A stretch of DNA of 11,241 bases from Acidimicrobiia bacterium (GTDB lineage Bacteria; Actinomycetota; Acidimicrobiia; IMCC26256; JACDBD01). Made by a program: the position numbers and the translations under genes. Shown piece by piece: positions 1-5,913 of this stretch. Location: assembly GCA_031177445.1 (NCBI GenBank), contig JAPSGP010000062.1:1-11241 (forward strand). The letters run 5' to 3'. Position 1 is the stretch's first letter. Each line of letters starts with the position of its first letter. The notes under the pieces are model-generated. The model did not search any database. It was not told the origin of the DNA and saw only the letters and a list, made by a program, of their open reading frames with translations.

Positions 1-33
1 GACGGACTCGATCGGCGGCCGTGTCCCCACTGA
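1..33 (+). CDS. Possible 3' end of an upstream gene
   Basis: The frame starting at base 1 is open and stops with TGA at 31-33, reading DGLDRRPCPH. The stop abuts the AAGGAGG ribosome-binding site of the next gene, a layout typical of adjacent operon genes, so this may be the tail of a preceding gene. Ten codons are too few to identify anything, and an open frame this short can easily arise by chance. Confidence 0.25.
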   Translation, partial: DGLDRRPCPH

Positions 34-39
34 AGGAGG
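33..39 (+). promoter_or_regulatory. Strong Shine-Dalgarno for the UGSC-family gene
   Basis: AAGGAGG lies six bases before the ATG at 46. It fixes that start over the other-frame ATG/GTG codons nearby. Confidence 0.8.
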
Positions 40-45
40 CTCCAG

Positions 46-609
46 ATGAGCATCAGCACGCCGGACCAGGTGACGATCTCCATCCGGCTGCCCACCGGGC
101 GCCCGGCCGATGCGGTTGGGGCACCGGCCTTCACCGTCGACGCTCCGATCGCGGGAAAGCGCGTCGGGCTGCGGACGGACCTCGCGTGGCGGTCGTGGAT
201 GCTGATCGCCGGCCGCTGGGACGAGTATCTCCATCGCGACGGGGCGACGACGCTCGCGATCCAGACCGCGGCGCAGGTCGGCAAGGAGGGGTCCGACGAT
301 CGCGCCAAGGTCGACTCCTGGTCTGACCAGGTCGACTGCGGGATCGTCGGCCTCGGCACCTGCGGTTCCTGCACGTCGTTCAGCGTCCACGACGCGGTCA
401 CGCTGGAACAGCACGAGAAGCCGTCGGTCGTCGTGGTGTGCTCCGAGTTCGAGACCCACGCGCGCAACATGGCGCGCTTCCTCGGCCATCCCGACTTGAA
501 GGTGCTCGTCCTCCCGTACCCGCTCGAAGCCCGTCCCGAAGAGGAACTGCTCCAGATCGCCGACGAGTACTACCCGCGGGCGCTCGAGCTGCTGGGAGCC
601 GGCGAATGA
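46..609 (+). CDS. UGSC-family (seleno)protein homologue, cysteine form (CGSC)
   Basis: This 187-residue soluble protein resembles the UGSC family. In that family a Sec-Gly-Ser-Cys or Cys-Gly-Ser-Cys motif sits in a small alpha/beta domain, and the name comes from members whose first position is selenocysteine. Here the motif is Cys106-Gly-Ser-Cys109, followed by the family-typical TSFSVHDAVTLE. Codon 106 is TGC (361-363), not TGA. The segment after the motif (VVVVCSEF, then ARNMARFLGHPDL, then VLVLPYPLEARPEEEL) also matches my memory of the family; additional cysteines are Cys98 and Cys132. The start is fixed by AAGGAGG six bases upstream. No signal peptide or membrane segment is seen, so the protein should be cytoplasmic. 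The stop overlaps the next start as ATGA, indicating translational coupling. The biochemical role is unknown; the CxxC-like spacing suggests thiol redox or metal/sulfur chemistry, which is inference. Confidence 0.75.
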   Translation: MSISTPDQVTISIRLPTGRPADAVGAPAFTVDAPIAGKRVGLRTDLAWRSWMLIAGRWDEYLHRDGATTLAIQTAAQVGKEGSDDRAKVDSWSDQVDCGIVGLGTCGSCTSFSVHDAVTLEQHEKPSVVVVCSEFETHARNMARFLGHPDLKVLVLPYPLEARPEEELLQIADEYYPRALELLGAGE

Positions 610-1664
610 GCGCGGTGCTGACCAGCGAGCGAGCGGAGGTCAGCACCGATGCCGAGGCGCTCTACGAGCTCTCGCTCGAGGGCGGTTGGGGCGACGGCGC
701 GCCGATCCTCGCTGCCACCGACGAGCGGGTGCTGTCGCTCCTGGCGGCGACGCCTTCTGCGCCCGACTACGTCATCGGTGCGCTGCCGCCGCAATACGGG
801 GTCGCGACCGTCGAGCTGGTCGCGGTGAACGCAGCCATGGCGGGCTGTGTCCCGGAGGCCTTCCCGCTCGTGCTCGCCGCGCTCGAAGCGATCCTCGTGC
901 CCGAGTTCAACGCCTTCGGGCTCACGACGACGACCTCGAGCGTGTTCCCGATGCTGATCGTGAACGGTCCGTCACGAGCCGAGCTCGGGATCGACTACCG
1001 CGCCGGGTGCATGGGGGGTGCCGCCGGCCGAGGCTCGATGACGATCGGTCGCTCCGTTTCGCTGTGCCTGCGCAACATCGGTGGGCAACGCGCCGGTGAG
1101 ACGTCGCGCACCGTGTTCGGGCAGCCGGCCCGCTTCGGCCTGTGCTTCGGGGAGTGGGAGGAGCGCTCCCCGTGGCCGTCGCTGGCGCAGCGCCGCGGAT
1201 TCACGGCTGACGATGACGTCGTGACCGTGCACGGCGGGAAGGGCACGTTCCCGCTCGCCGACATCAACAACGACGACCCGCGCGATCTCCTTCTCCTGAT
1301 CGCCAAGAGCGTTGCGTTCCCGCTGAGCAACATGTACCTCGGCGGCAGCGGCGAGAACGGCGAAGTCGTGATCGCCGTGAACCCGATCTGGGCCGACCGC
1401 TTCGCCACCGCCTTCCCTGAGATCGAGGCGATGCAGGAGTTCCTGTGGCAGCACGCGTGGCAGCCCATCGAGCTCTGGCCGGAGCTCAATCGGGAGATCC
1501 TGCGGAGCAAGGATCGCGTCGACGGCGCCGGCCGCGTGTCTCTGGCACGGCGCCCGGATCAGTTCGTCCCGATCGTCTGCGGCGGCCTGGGGAGCCTGCA
1601 CGCGATCGCGCTCCCGAGCTTCGGCGAGAGCCAGATGCAGAGCGCGGCCGCGATCCGACCGTGA
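606..1664 (+). CDS. Conserved protein of unknown function, UGSC operon partner
   Basis: This is a 352-residue soluble protein with no signal peptide or clear membrane span. The ATG at 606 overlaps the preceding TGA (ATGA), and GGGAG at 594-598 lies seven bases upstream, so this start is preferred to any upstream one. Notable blocks are GGWGDGAP (residues 26-33), PPQYGVATVELVAVNAAMAG (61-80), a glycine-rich stretch around GCMGGAAGRGSMTIGR (134-149), LRNIGG (155-160), then FGQPARFGLCFGEWEERSPW (171-190) and RRGF (196-199). I associate this arrangement (TIGRxxxLxLRNIGG, then GxPxxxxxCFxExEExSPW) with an uncharacterised bacterial family found next to UGSC-type proteins, from memory only. Cys81, Cys135, Cys154 and Cys180 are the cysteines in the first half. 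It sits between a CGSC protein and a CxxC NifU-like protein, so a role with thiols, sulfur or a metal is plausible. No enzyme family is recognised and no function is assigned. Confidence 0.7.
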   Translation: MSAVLTSERAEVSTDAEALYELSLEGGWGDGAPILAATDERVLSLLAATPSAPDYVIGALPPQYGVATVELVAVNAAMAGCVPEAFPLVLAALEAILVPEFNAFGLTTTTSSVFPMLIVNGPSRAELGIDYRAGCMGGAAGRGSMTIGRSVSLCLRNIGGQRAGETSRTVFGQPARFGLCFGEWEERSPWPSLAQRRGFTADDDVVTVHGGKGTFPLADINNDDPRDLLLLIAKSVAFPLSNMYLGGSGENGEVVIAVNPIWADRFATAFPEIEAMQEFLWQHAWQPIELWPELNREILRSKDRVDGAGRVSLARRPDQFVPIVCGGLGSLHAIALPSFGESQMQSAAAIRP

Positions 1665-1912
1665 ACCCGCAGGACGTCGCCGAAGCCGTCGAGGAGATGG
1701 GCGCGCTGCTGCGCCTCGACGGCGCCGACCTGCGCCTCGTCGACGCGGACCCGAAGACCGACCGGATCGAGATCGCGCTCGAGCTCGAGGGCGTCGACTG
1801 CGAGGAGTGCGTGATGCCGCCCGCGCTCCTCGAGCAGATGATCTCGGACGCGGTGAGCAGGTGTGTGCGCGGCGAGTTCGAACTGGTGCTGCGCGACCCG
1901 CGGGTGCCGTGA
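1661..1912 (+). CDS. Small NifU C-terminal-domain-like protein with CEEC motif
   Basis: This is an 83-residue protein beginning at a GTG that overlaps the previous stop (GTGA). No Shine-Dalgarno precedes it, so translational coupling is the likely mode of initiation. The layout follows the NifU C-terminal/Nfu fold: an N-terminal helix (VAEAVEEMGALLRL), LDGADLRLVDAD aligning with the family's ADGGDVELVDVD, a beta strand (DRIEIALELEG), then Cys47-Glu-Glu-Cys50 where Nfu proteins carry CxxC, then a helix (LLEQMISDAV). Nfu domains bind a labile Fe-S cluster through the CxxC of two subunits. Here the residues around the cysteines (VDCEECVMPP) differ from the usual GxCxxCxxS context, so cluster binding is unproven. 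Cys68 is additional. The position at the end of the UGSC operon suggests it acts with those proteins in sulfur or metal handling. Family assignment is by pattern and moderately certain. Confidence 0.6.
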   Translation: MNPQDVAEAVEEMGALLRLDGADLRLVDADPKTDRIEIALELEGVDCEECVMPPALLEQMISDAVSRCVRGEFELVLRDPRVP

Positions 1913-1932
1913 CCGTCGACTGGGCTCGAGGA

Positions 1933-3525
1933 TTACGCCTGCTCGGGGCGAGCGTCGTCGAAGATCAGGTAGTGGCCGTCGACCGAGAGCAGTGAGAACG
2001 TGTGGCGGTAGGGCACGGTCGACTCCCGGGCGACATGCGGCGGCGACAGGGCGTCGTAGGTCGTGCGTCGAGCGCTGCCCGTGAGGTCGACCCCGAGCTG
2101 CGGCAGCGCTTGCGAGTCGCTGCGCACCACCAGGATCTTGAGGCGGTCGATGTCGTACCGCGGGACCACGAGCGCCTCACCCCACTCGGCGCGGCGAATC
2201 CTTGCTTCGGTCCGGCGCAGAATCGGCCCCGCGGTGCCGGTCGCGGCGATCGCAGGGTCACGGCGCTCGAGCGCGTCGCTGATGATGGCAAGATCGGCGA
2301 CGACATCTCGCGCGATGAGCTTCGCCTCCTGCGCGGTCAGCGCGGCGTCGATGGAATCGAGACTCGGGTCGAGCGCCACCCTCGGCACGTCGGCGGGATC
2401 GATGCGCACCGCGCGCTGACCGAGCGAGCCCGAGTCGCGAGCGGCGCTTGAGCGCGCCGGCACTCCGGCGGCGATGAGCAGCACCACGCAGACTCCCGCC
2501 GTTCCGAGGCCGAGCGCGGCGCGACCGAGCCGGGCCCGGCCGCGGACGACGAGCCCACCGAGCCAGAGGCGAAGGCCGTCGGCAGCGGAGCCCGGCGCCG
2601 GGAAGAACTGCTCGACGAAGGGTCGCACGGCACACACCACCGCGAGGCCGGCGAGCACCGCGACCTTGGTTGCGTACTCGGTGCGCTGGGGAGCCACGAG
2701 GAGTGCACACGTCAGGGCCACGCTCACGCCGTACGCGATCCGAGCGACCCGGCCACTCGGGGCGGTCTTGGGATCGGTGATCATGAAGAACAGGAAGACG
2801 AGGATCTCGGGCGAGGTAACCAGCACCGACCAGAAGAGGTCGCCGCAGATCGGTCCGAGGTGCCAGCGTGCGGTCATGCAATGCCCGGCGGCGGCGACGA
2901 TTCCAACGGAGATCGCAAACGCAACCCAGAACGCAACCGCGACGCCGAGCATGCCGACCCGCCATGTGATCACCAGCCCGCCGACGACGATGAGGGCGAG
3001 TGCGATTCCCAGTGCCGGGCCCACCGGCGCCCACCAGAAGTCGAGTGGCTCGACGCGCGCCGGTCCGAGGAGCAGGAAGCACAGCACGAGCCCGATGTTC
3101 GACGGATTGAAGACGTGGCGCCCACCGACGCGGATCAGGTACTTCGAGAGCAGCGACACCGCGGCGGTGGCGGCGAAGATCCAGGCGCCGCGCAGGCTCC
3201 ACCAGTCGCCATGCTCGGTGCCGGGCACGCGCAGGATGAAGGCGACTCCGTTGCCGGTGAGCATGGCGCTCGCCGGCCACGCCAGGACGTGCCGCCGCGC
3301 AAGCGTGATGCCGACCTCGAGGAACGCGCAGGTCAGGACGGCGACCAGGATCTGGGCGATCGAGAGTTGAAAGTCGAAGACCGTCTGCCCGAGCACCTGC
3401 AGCGAAACGATCACGGAAGCGAGCTGCAAGCGCGGATCGCGGAGCCGTGGGAGCTCGATCGGGATCGACCGCGCCCCGAGTCGCAGCGATCGGGGTTCAG
3501 TCACGATTGCCGCGCCGACATGCAT
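1933..3525 (-). CDS. NqrB/RnfD-like (UnbU/E5-type) integral membrane protein with C-terminal extension
   Basis: This is a 530-residue polytopic membrane protein from the ATG at 3525. A TTG at 3531 would add two residues, and neither start has a clear Shine-Dalgarno. The first ~310 residues carry about eight to ten hydrophobic segments. They show marks of the NQR2/RnfD family: HVFNPSNIG (near residue 140) and FFMITDPKTAPSGR (near 249-261), equivalent to the FMATDPVxxP block of NqrB/RnfD. Genuine Nqr/Rnf subunits carry FMN and move electrons across the membrane. The closest type I recognise is the stand-alone actinobacterial 'enediyne biosynthesis E5/UnbU' branch, whose function is unknown. After a last hydrophobic segment (near 337-356) there is a ~175-residue hydrophilic domain with no recognised family, so the protein is longer than a usual ~320-350-residue RnfD. 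No other Nqr/Rnf subunits or UnbV/CRTAC1 partner are present. It faces the UGSC operon across a 20-bp gap. Confidence 0.7.
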   Translation of the reverse strand: MHVGAAIVTEPRSLRLGARSIPIELPRLRDPRLQLASVIVSLQVLGQTVFDFQLSIAQILVAVLTCAFLEVGITLARRHVLAWPASAMLTGNGVAFILRVPGTEHGDWWSLRGAWIFAATAAVSLLSKYLIRVGGRHVFNPSNIGLVLCFLLLGPARVEPLDFWWAPVGPALGIALALIVVGGLVITWRVGMLGVAVAFWVAFAISVGIVAAAGHCMTARWHLGPICGDLFWSVLVTSPEILVFLFFMITDPKTAPSGRVARIAYGVSVALTCALLVAPQRTEYATKVAVLAGLAVVCAVRPFVEQFFPAPGSAADGLRLWLGGLVVRGRARLGRAALGLGTAGVCVVLLIAAGVPARSSAARDSGSLGQRAVRIDPADVPRVALDPSLDSIDAALTAQEAKLIARDVVADLAIISDALERRDPAIAATGTAGPILRRTEARIRRAEWGEALVVPRYDIDRLKILVVRSDSQALPQLGVDLTGSARRTTYDALSPPHVARESTVPYRHTFSLLSVDGHYLIFDDARPEQA

Positions 3526-3562
3526 CGCCAATGCTCAGCCCAGCGCAGCCGCGTACCCCCGC

Positions 3563-3724
3563 TCACACTTGGGCGGCGATCCGCTCCAGCTCGCCCCGGG
3601 TGAGGGAATGGTCGCCCCGCAGAAGCACCTCTGCCAGCTCGTTCAGTGGCTTCGCCGTCTCCGGACGGAACGCCATCGGGCCCAGGATGCCGGGGACTCC
3701 CTCGGGCAGGTCGAAGTGGGGCAT
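3563..3724 (-). pseudogene. Truncated AhpD-like peroxidase-related (carboxymuconolactone decarboxylase family) gene
   Basis: The ATG at 3724 has AGGAG nine bases upstream (complement of 3734-3738). The 53-residue product reads MPHFDLPEGVPGILGPMAFR, then PETAKPLNELAEVLLRGDHSLTRGELERIAAQV in sequence, and stops with TGA. It closely matches the first ~50 residues of 'peroxidase-related enzyme' AhpD-like proteins, in which this segment leads into a Cys-x-x-Cys helix of the alkylhydroperoxidase core; full-length members run to about 180 residues. The stop falls just before the expected cysteines, and neither alternative frame downstream supplies the missing motif, so this is not a simple one-base frameshift. 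The RnfD-like gene starts about 40 bp further on. Either the gene lost its 3' portion by deletion or insertion of the downstream gene, or it survives as a short protein. With its good ribosome-binding site and normal codon use it could still be translated. Peroxidase activity would not be expected. Confidence 0.6.
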
Positions 3725-3733
3725 CGTGTTTCG

Positions 3734-3738
3734 CTCCT
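3734..3738 (-). promoter_or_regulatory. Shine-Dalgarno (AGGAG) for the truncated AhpD-like frame
   Basis: The complement of CTCCT, nine bases before the ATG at 3724. It supports that start over the upstream in-frame ATG at 3820, whose extra 32 residues are arginine-rich and unlike the family. Confidence 0.6.
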
Positions 3739-3831
3739 GTCTGCCGCGACCGAGCGCCGCGGCCGTTCGTTCAGACGATCGAGTCCCGGCCAGAGTTCCC
3801 CCTGGGCGCGTTCGTCGCATCGTGAGGGATT

Positions 3832-3837
3832 TACGAT
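3832..3837 (+). promoter_or_regulatory. Possible -10 element for the phosphoesterase gene
   Basis: TACGAT fits the actinobacterial TANNNT -10 pattern and would place the transcript start at about 3844, two or three bases before the ATG at 3847. No Shine-Dalgarno is visible there, so a near-leaderless mRNA is possible. No convincing -35 element is seen, and TANNNT occurs often by chance. Confidence 0.3.
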
Positions 3838-3846
3838 CGGCACCTC

Positions 3847-5364
3847 ATGGACCGCCGAGAGTTCCTGCGAGCTTCCGCCCTCGCCGCCGGCGCCGCCACG
3901 CTCGGCGGCGGTCTGCTCCTCGGCTGCGACGACAGTTCGGAGCCGCGCCGCGACAGCATCCTCGATCACTCTCCGAAGGAAGCCCCGATCGACACGATCG
4001 TCGTGCTGATGATGGAGAACCGGTCGCTCGACCACTACCTGGGTTGGCTCGGCTCGGACGAGGCCTACCTGGAGGCCGGGCGCCGACGGTACGGATCCGG
4101 ATTCCATGTCGACGCCAAGGTCGAGGTGAGCTACCGATCGCCCGACACCGGCGAACGGGTCAGCACCCAGCCGCTCGTGGGTGGGTCGGTCGCGTCGAAC
4201 CCGTGGCGCGGGTGTGACCACCCGATCCCGGGGCACACGTGGGACGAGGGGCGGCGCCAGCTGGAAGACGGCTTCCTCGCCCGCGGTTCCGGGAACGACG
4301 AGTACGCCATCAGCTACTTCCTGCGCGACGACCTCCTGTTCCACACGGAGCTCGCCACCCGCTTCACGATGTTCGACCGGTACTTCGCGTCGCTGCTCTC
4401 GAGCACGTTCCCGAACCGCCAGTATCTGCACTCAGCGCAGTCGAACGGGAACAAGAACGACCCGACGCAGCTGGACGTCGGGATCTTCTCGGGCCGCACG
4501 ATCTGGGACCTCCTGGAACGCGCCCGGGTGTCCGCCCGCTACTACTACACCGACCTTCCGGTCCTGCTCCTGTGGGGCGAGCAGTACAGCGACCGGATCT
4601 CGTCGACGGACCGGTTCTTCGAGGACTGCGACCGGGGAAGGCTGCCCCGGGTGGCGTTCGTCGACCCGGGGTTCGGCGGGGAACTGCGCACCGACAACCA
4701 TCCCCAGGGTGATGTCCGTCTCGGACAGCGGTTCGTGCGCGAGATCTTCGGCGCCTTTCGCGAATCCTCGCACTGGAAGCGGGGCGCCTTCATCCTCGTG
4801 TTCGACGAGTGGGGCGGCTTCTTCGATCACGTCCGTCCGCCCCGACTCGCCGACGGGCGCGCGAGCAAGCATCTGTACCAGGACTTCGGTCAGGCCGGGT
4901 TCCGCGTCCCGGCCCTCGTGACATCGCCGTACGCACTTCGTGGTGGCGTCGATCATCGGGTGTATGACCACACGTCGATCCTGCGTTTCATCGAATGGCG
5001 GTTCCTGGGCGCGCCGGCCGAGGGTCCCGGCGGAGGGTCCGGACGCTGGTGGCTGACCGAGCGTGACCGCCACGCCAACAACCTCGGCGCCACGCTGCGC
5101 CCCCGCAATCCGGATCCCGAGTGGGACTCTGCGCTACCGGTCGCGGACTTCTCATCGGGGTGCACCCCGTCGACCGCGCCGGCGGCGACCAGCAACCCGT
5201 TCACGTACTCGGCGAAGTTCACCGAGCGGCTCGCCGAGGGCTTCCCGGGCCCGACGCTCACGCCCTGGGTGCAGCGCCAGCGGGAGCAGCCACTCCCGCA
5301 GGCGCCATCGACGGCGCCGCCCTCGACGGCGCCGCCCTCGACTGCGCCCGAACGGAAGCAGTAG
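3847..5364 (+). CDS. Tat-exported lipoprotein phosphoesterase (phospholipase C/acid phosphatase family)
   Basis: This is a 505-residue secreted hydrolase of the bacterial phosphoesterase family that includes non-haemolytic phospholipases C and AcpA-type acid phosphatases. The N-terminus has a twin-arginine motif (DRREFLRAS, residues 2-10), an alanine/glycine-rich hydrophobic core, and a lipobox LLGC with Cys27, so it is probably Tat-exported and lipid-anchored. Family motifs present are Glu57-Asn-Arg-Ser in MMENRSLDHYLGW, TFPNR (187-191) with His195, Asp320-Glu-Trp-Gly-Gly-Phe-Phe-Asp-His328, and Asp374-His-Thr-Ser. These hold the expected metal and catalytic residues, so an active enzyme cleaving phosphate esters or phospholipid headgroups outside the membrane is likely; the substrate cannot be read from sequence. 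The C-terminus ends in a low-complexity PPSTA repeat. The ATG has no clear ribosome-binding site and may be nearly leaderless. The start is chosen because the Tat signal begins at once. The downstream VOC gene is 38 bp away and has its own strong ribosome-binding site. Confidence 0.88.
   Translation: MDRREFLRASALAAGAATLGGGLLLGCDDSSEPRRDSILDHSPKEAPIDTIVVLMMENRSLDHYLGWLGSDEAYLEAGRRRYGSGFHVDAKVEVSYRSPDTGERVSTQPLVGGSVASNPWRGCDHPIPGHTWDEGRRQLEDGFLARGSGNDEYAISYFLRDDLLFHTELATRFTMFDRYFASLLSSTFPNRQYLHSAQSNGNKNDPTQLDVGIFSGRTIWDLLERARVSARYYYTDLPVLLLWGEQYSDRISSTDRFFEDCDRGRLPRVAFVDPGFGGELRTDNHPQGDVRLGQRFVREIFGAFRESSHWKRGAFILVFDEWGGFFDHVRPPRLADGRASKHLYQDFGQAGFRVPALVTSPYALRGGVDHRVYDHTSILRFIEWRFLGAPAEGPGGGSGRWWLTERDRHANNLGATLRPRNPDPEWDSALPVADFSSGCTPSTAPAATSNPFTYSAKFTERLAEGFPGPTLTPWVQRQREQPLPQAPSTAPPSTAPPSTAPERKQ
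5306..5350 (+). repeat. Three 15-bp tandem repeats encoding APPST units
   Basis: Units at 5306-5320, 5321-5335 and 5336-5350 share the consensus CCTCGACGGCGCCGC. The first two differ at one base and the third has a few changes. They encode the proline/serine/threonine tail of the phosphoesterase. The repeat keeps the frame, so copy number could vary by slippage without breaking the protein. Confidence 0.85.
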
Positions 5365-5367
5365 GCT

Positions 5368-5383
5368 ACGAACACACGTTCGT
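5368..5383 (+). promoter_or_regulatory. Perfect 6-bp inverted repeat before the VOC gene
   Basis: ACGAAC (5368-5373) and GTTCGT (5378-5383) are exact reverse complements separated by ACAC. The element lies four bases after the phosphoesterase stop and just before the AAGGAGG of the VOC gene. It could be an operator half-site pair or a small mRNA hairpin. There is no U-tract, so it is not a canonical terminator. Confidence 0.35.
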
Positions 5384-5387
5384 GAAC

Positions 5388-5394
5388 AAGGAGG
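5388..5394 (+). promoter_or_regulatory. Strong Shine-Dalgarno for the VOC gene
   Basis: AAGGAGG is eight bases before the ATG at 5403 and settles that start. It is stronger than the initiation signals of most other genes here. Confidence 0.8.
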
Positions 5395-5402
5395 CGTGAC
5401 GA

Positions 5403-5873
5403 ATGAGCCCAGTGAAGCCCATCCCCGCCGGCTACCCCCGCGTGAGCCCGTACCTCTCGGTCGACGGCGCCGCGGCCGCGATCGACTTCTACAAGAAAGT
5501 GCTCGGCGCGACCGAGCGCATGCGCATGGACGCCCCCGACGGCAGGATCGGTCACGCCGAACTCCAGCTCGGCGACTCGGTGGTCATGCTGGCCGACGAG
5601 TACCCCGAGATGAAGATCGTGGGCCCGAAGAAGGTCGGCGGGACGCCCGTCACGATCAGCGTCTACGTCGAGGACGTCGACGCCACGTTCAAGGCCGCGC
5701 TCGACGCCGGCGCCAAGGAGCTGCGTCCACTGACCGACGAGTTCTACGGCGACCGCATCGGCCAGTTCGAGGACCCGTTCGGGCACCGCTGGAGCGTCGC
5801 CACGCACATCGAGGACGTCTCGCCCGAGGAGATGGCCAAGCGTGCCGAGGAGTGGGCGCAACAGAACGCGTAG
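5403..5873 (+). CDS. VOC family protein, PhnB/glyoxalase-like
   Basis: This 156-residue cytoplasmic protein has the two-module beta-alpha-beta-beta-beta layout of the vicinal oxygen chelate superfamily. The first module runs from VSPYLSVDGAAAAIDFYKKV (14-33) to GHAELQLGDSVVMLADE (50-66). The second runs from TISVYVEDVDATFKAALDAG (84-103) to FEDPFGHRWSVATH (122-135). His51 and Glu53 in the first module, and the EDPFGHRW block with His128 in the second, are typical of the PhnB-like subgroup. VOC proteins include glyoxalase I, extradiol dioxygenases and drug-binding resistance proteins. Nothing here identifies the substrate, so a specific enzyme name is not justified. The C-terminal helix (SPEEMAKRAEEWAQQ) is also a common feature of this subgroup. 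The gene may be read with the phosphoesterase or from its own promoter near the inverted repeat; no functional link between the two is evident. Confidence 0.85.
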   Translation: MSPVKPIPAGYPRVSPYLSVDGAAAAIDFYKKVLGATERMRMDAPDGRIGHAELQLGDSVVMLADEYPEMKIVGPKKVGGTPVTISVYVEDVDATFKAALDAGAKELRPLTDEFYGDRIGQFEDPFGHRWSVATHIEDVSPEEMAKRAEEWAQQNA

Positions 5874-5891
5874 ACACCCCGCGTGTGAGTT

Positions 5892-5913
5892 GCTCACCCG
5901 ACAACGGGCGAGC
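5892..5913. terminator. Imperfect hairpin between convergent VOC and CoA-transferase genes
   Basis: GCTC (5892-5895) pairs with GAGC (5910-5913) and CCCG (5897-5900) with CGGG (5905-5908), around the loop ACAA and one A/C mismatch. A competing small stem GTGAG/CTCAC (5885-5889 and 5893-5897) overlaps it. The site covers the stop of the minus-strand gene, where two convergent genes end 20 bp apart, so it may act in 3' end formation. It has no T-run on either side. Confidence 0.35.

Noticed and set aside
361..363. Possible selenocysteine codon in the UGSC motif
   Set aside because: The codon is TGC, not TGA, and no SECIS-like requirement arises; the protein is the cysteine form.
1913..1932. 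Terminator between the convergent NifU-like and RnfD-like genes
   Set aside because: The 20-bp gap shows no convincing stem-loop and no T-run.
2474..3370. Plus-strand open frame opposite the RnfD-like gene
   Set aside because: The minus-strand frame shows coherent membrane segments and family motifs; this one is Ser/Thr/Arg/Pro-rich without structure.
3725..3820. Upstream extension of the AhpD-like frame to an ATG at 3820
   Set aside because: The extra 32 residues are Arg-rich and unlike the family, while the ATG at 3724 has a ribosome-binding site and begins at the family's usual first residues.
5306..5350. CRISPR-like or mobile-element repeat
   Set aside because: The three 15-bp units are contiguous without spacers and lie in frame inside a coding tail; no terminal repeats or transposase are present.
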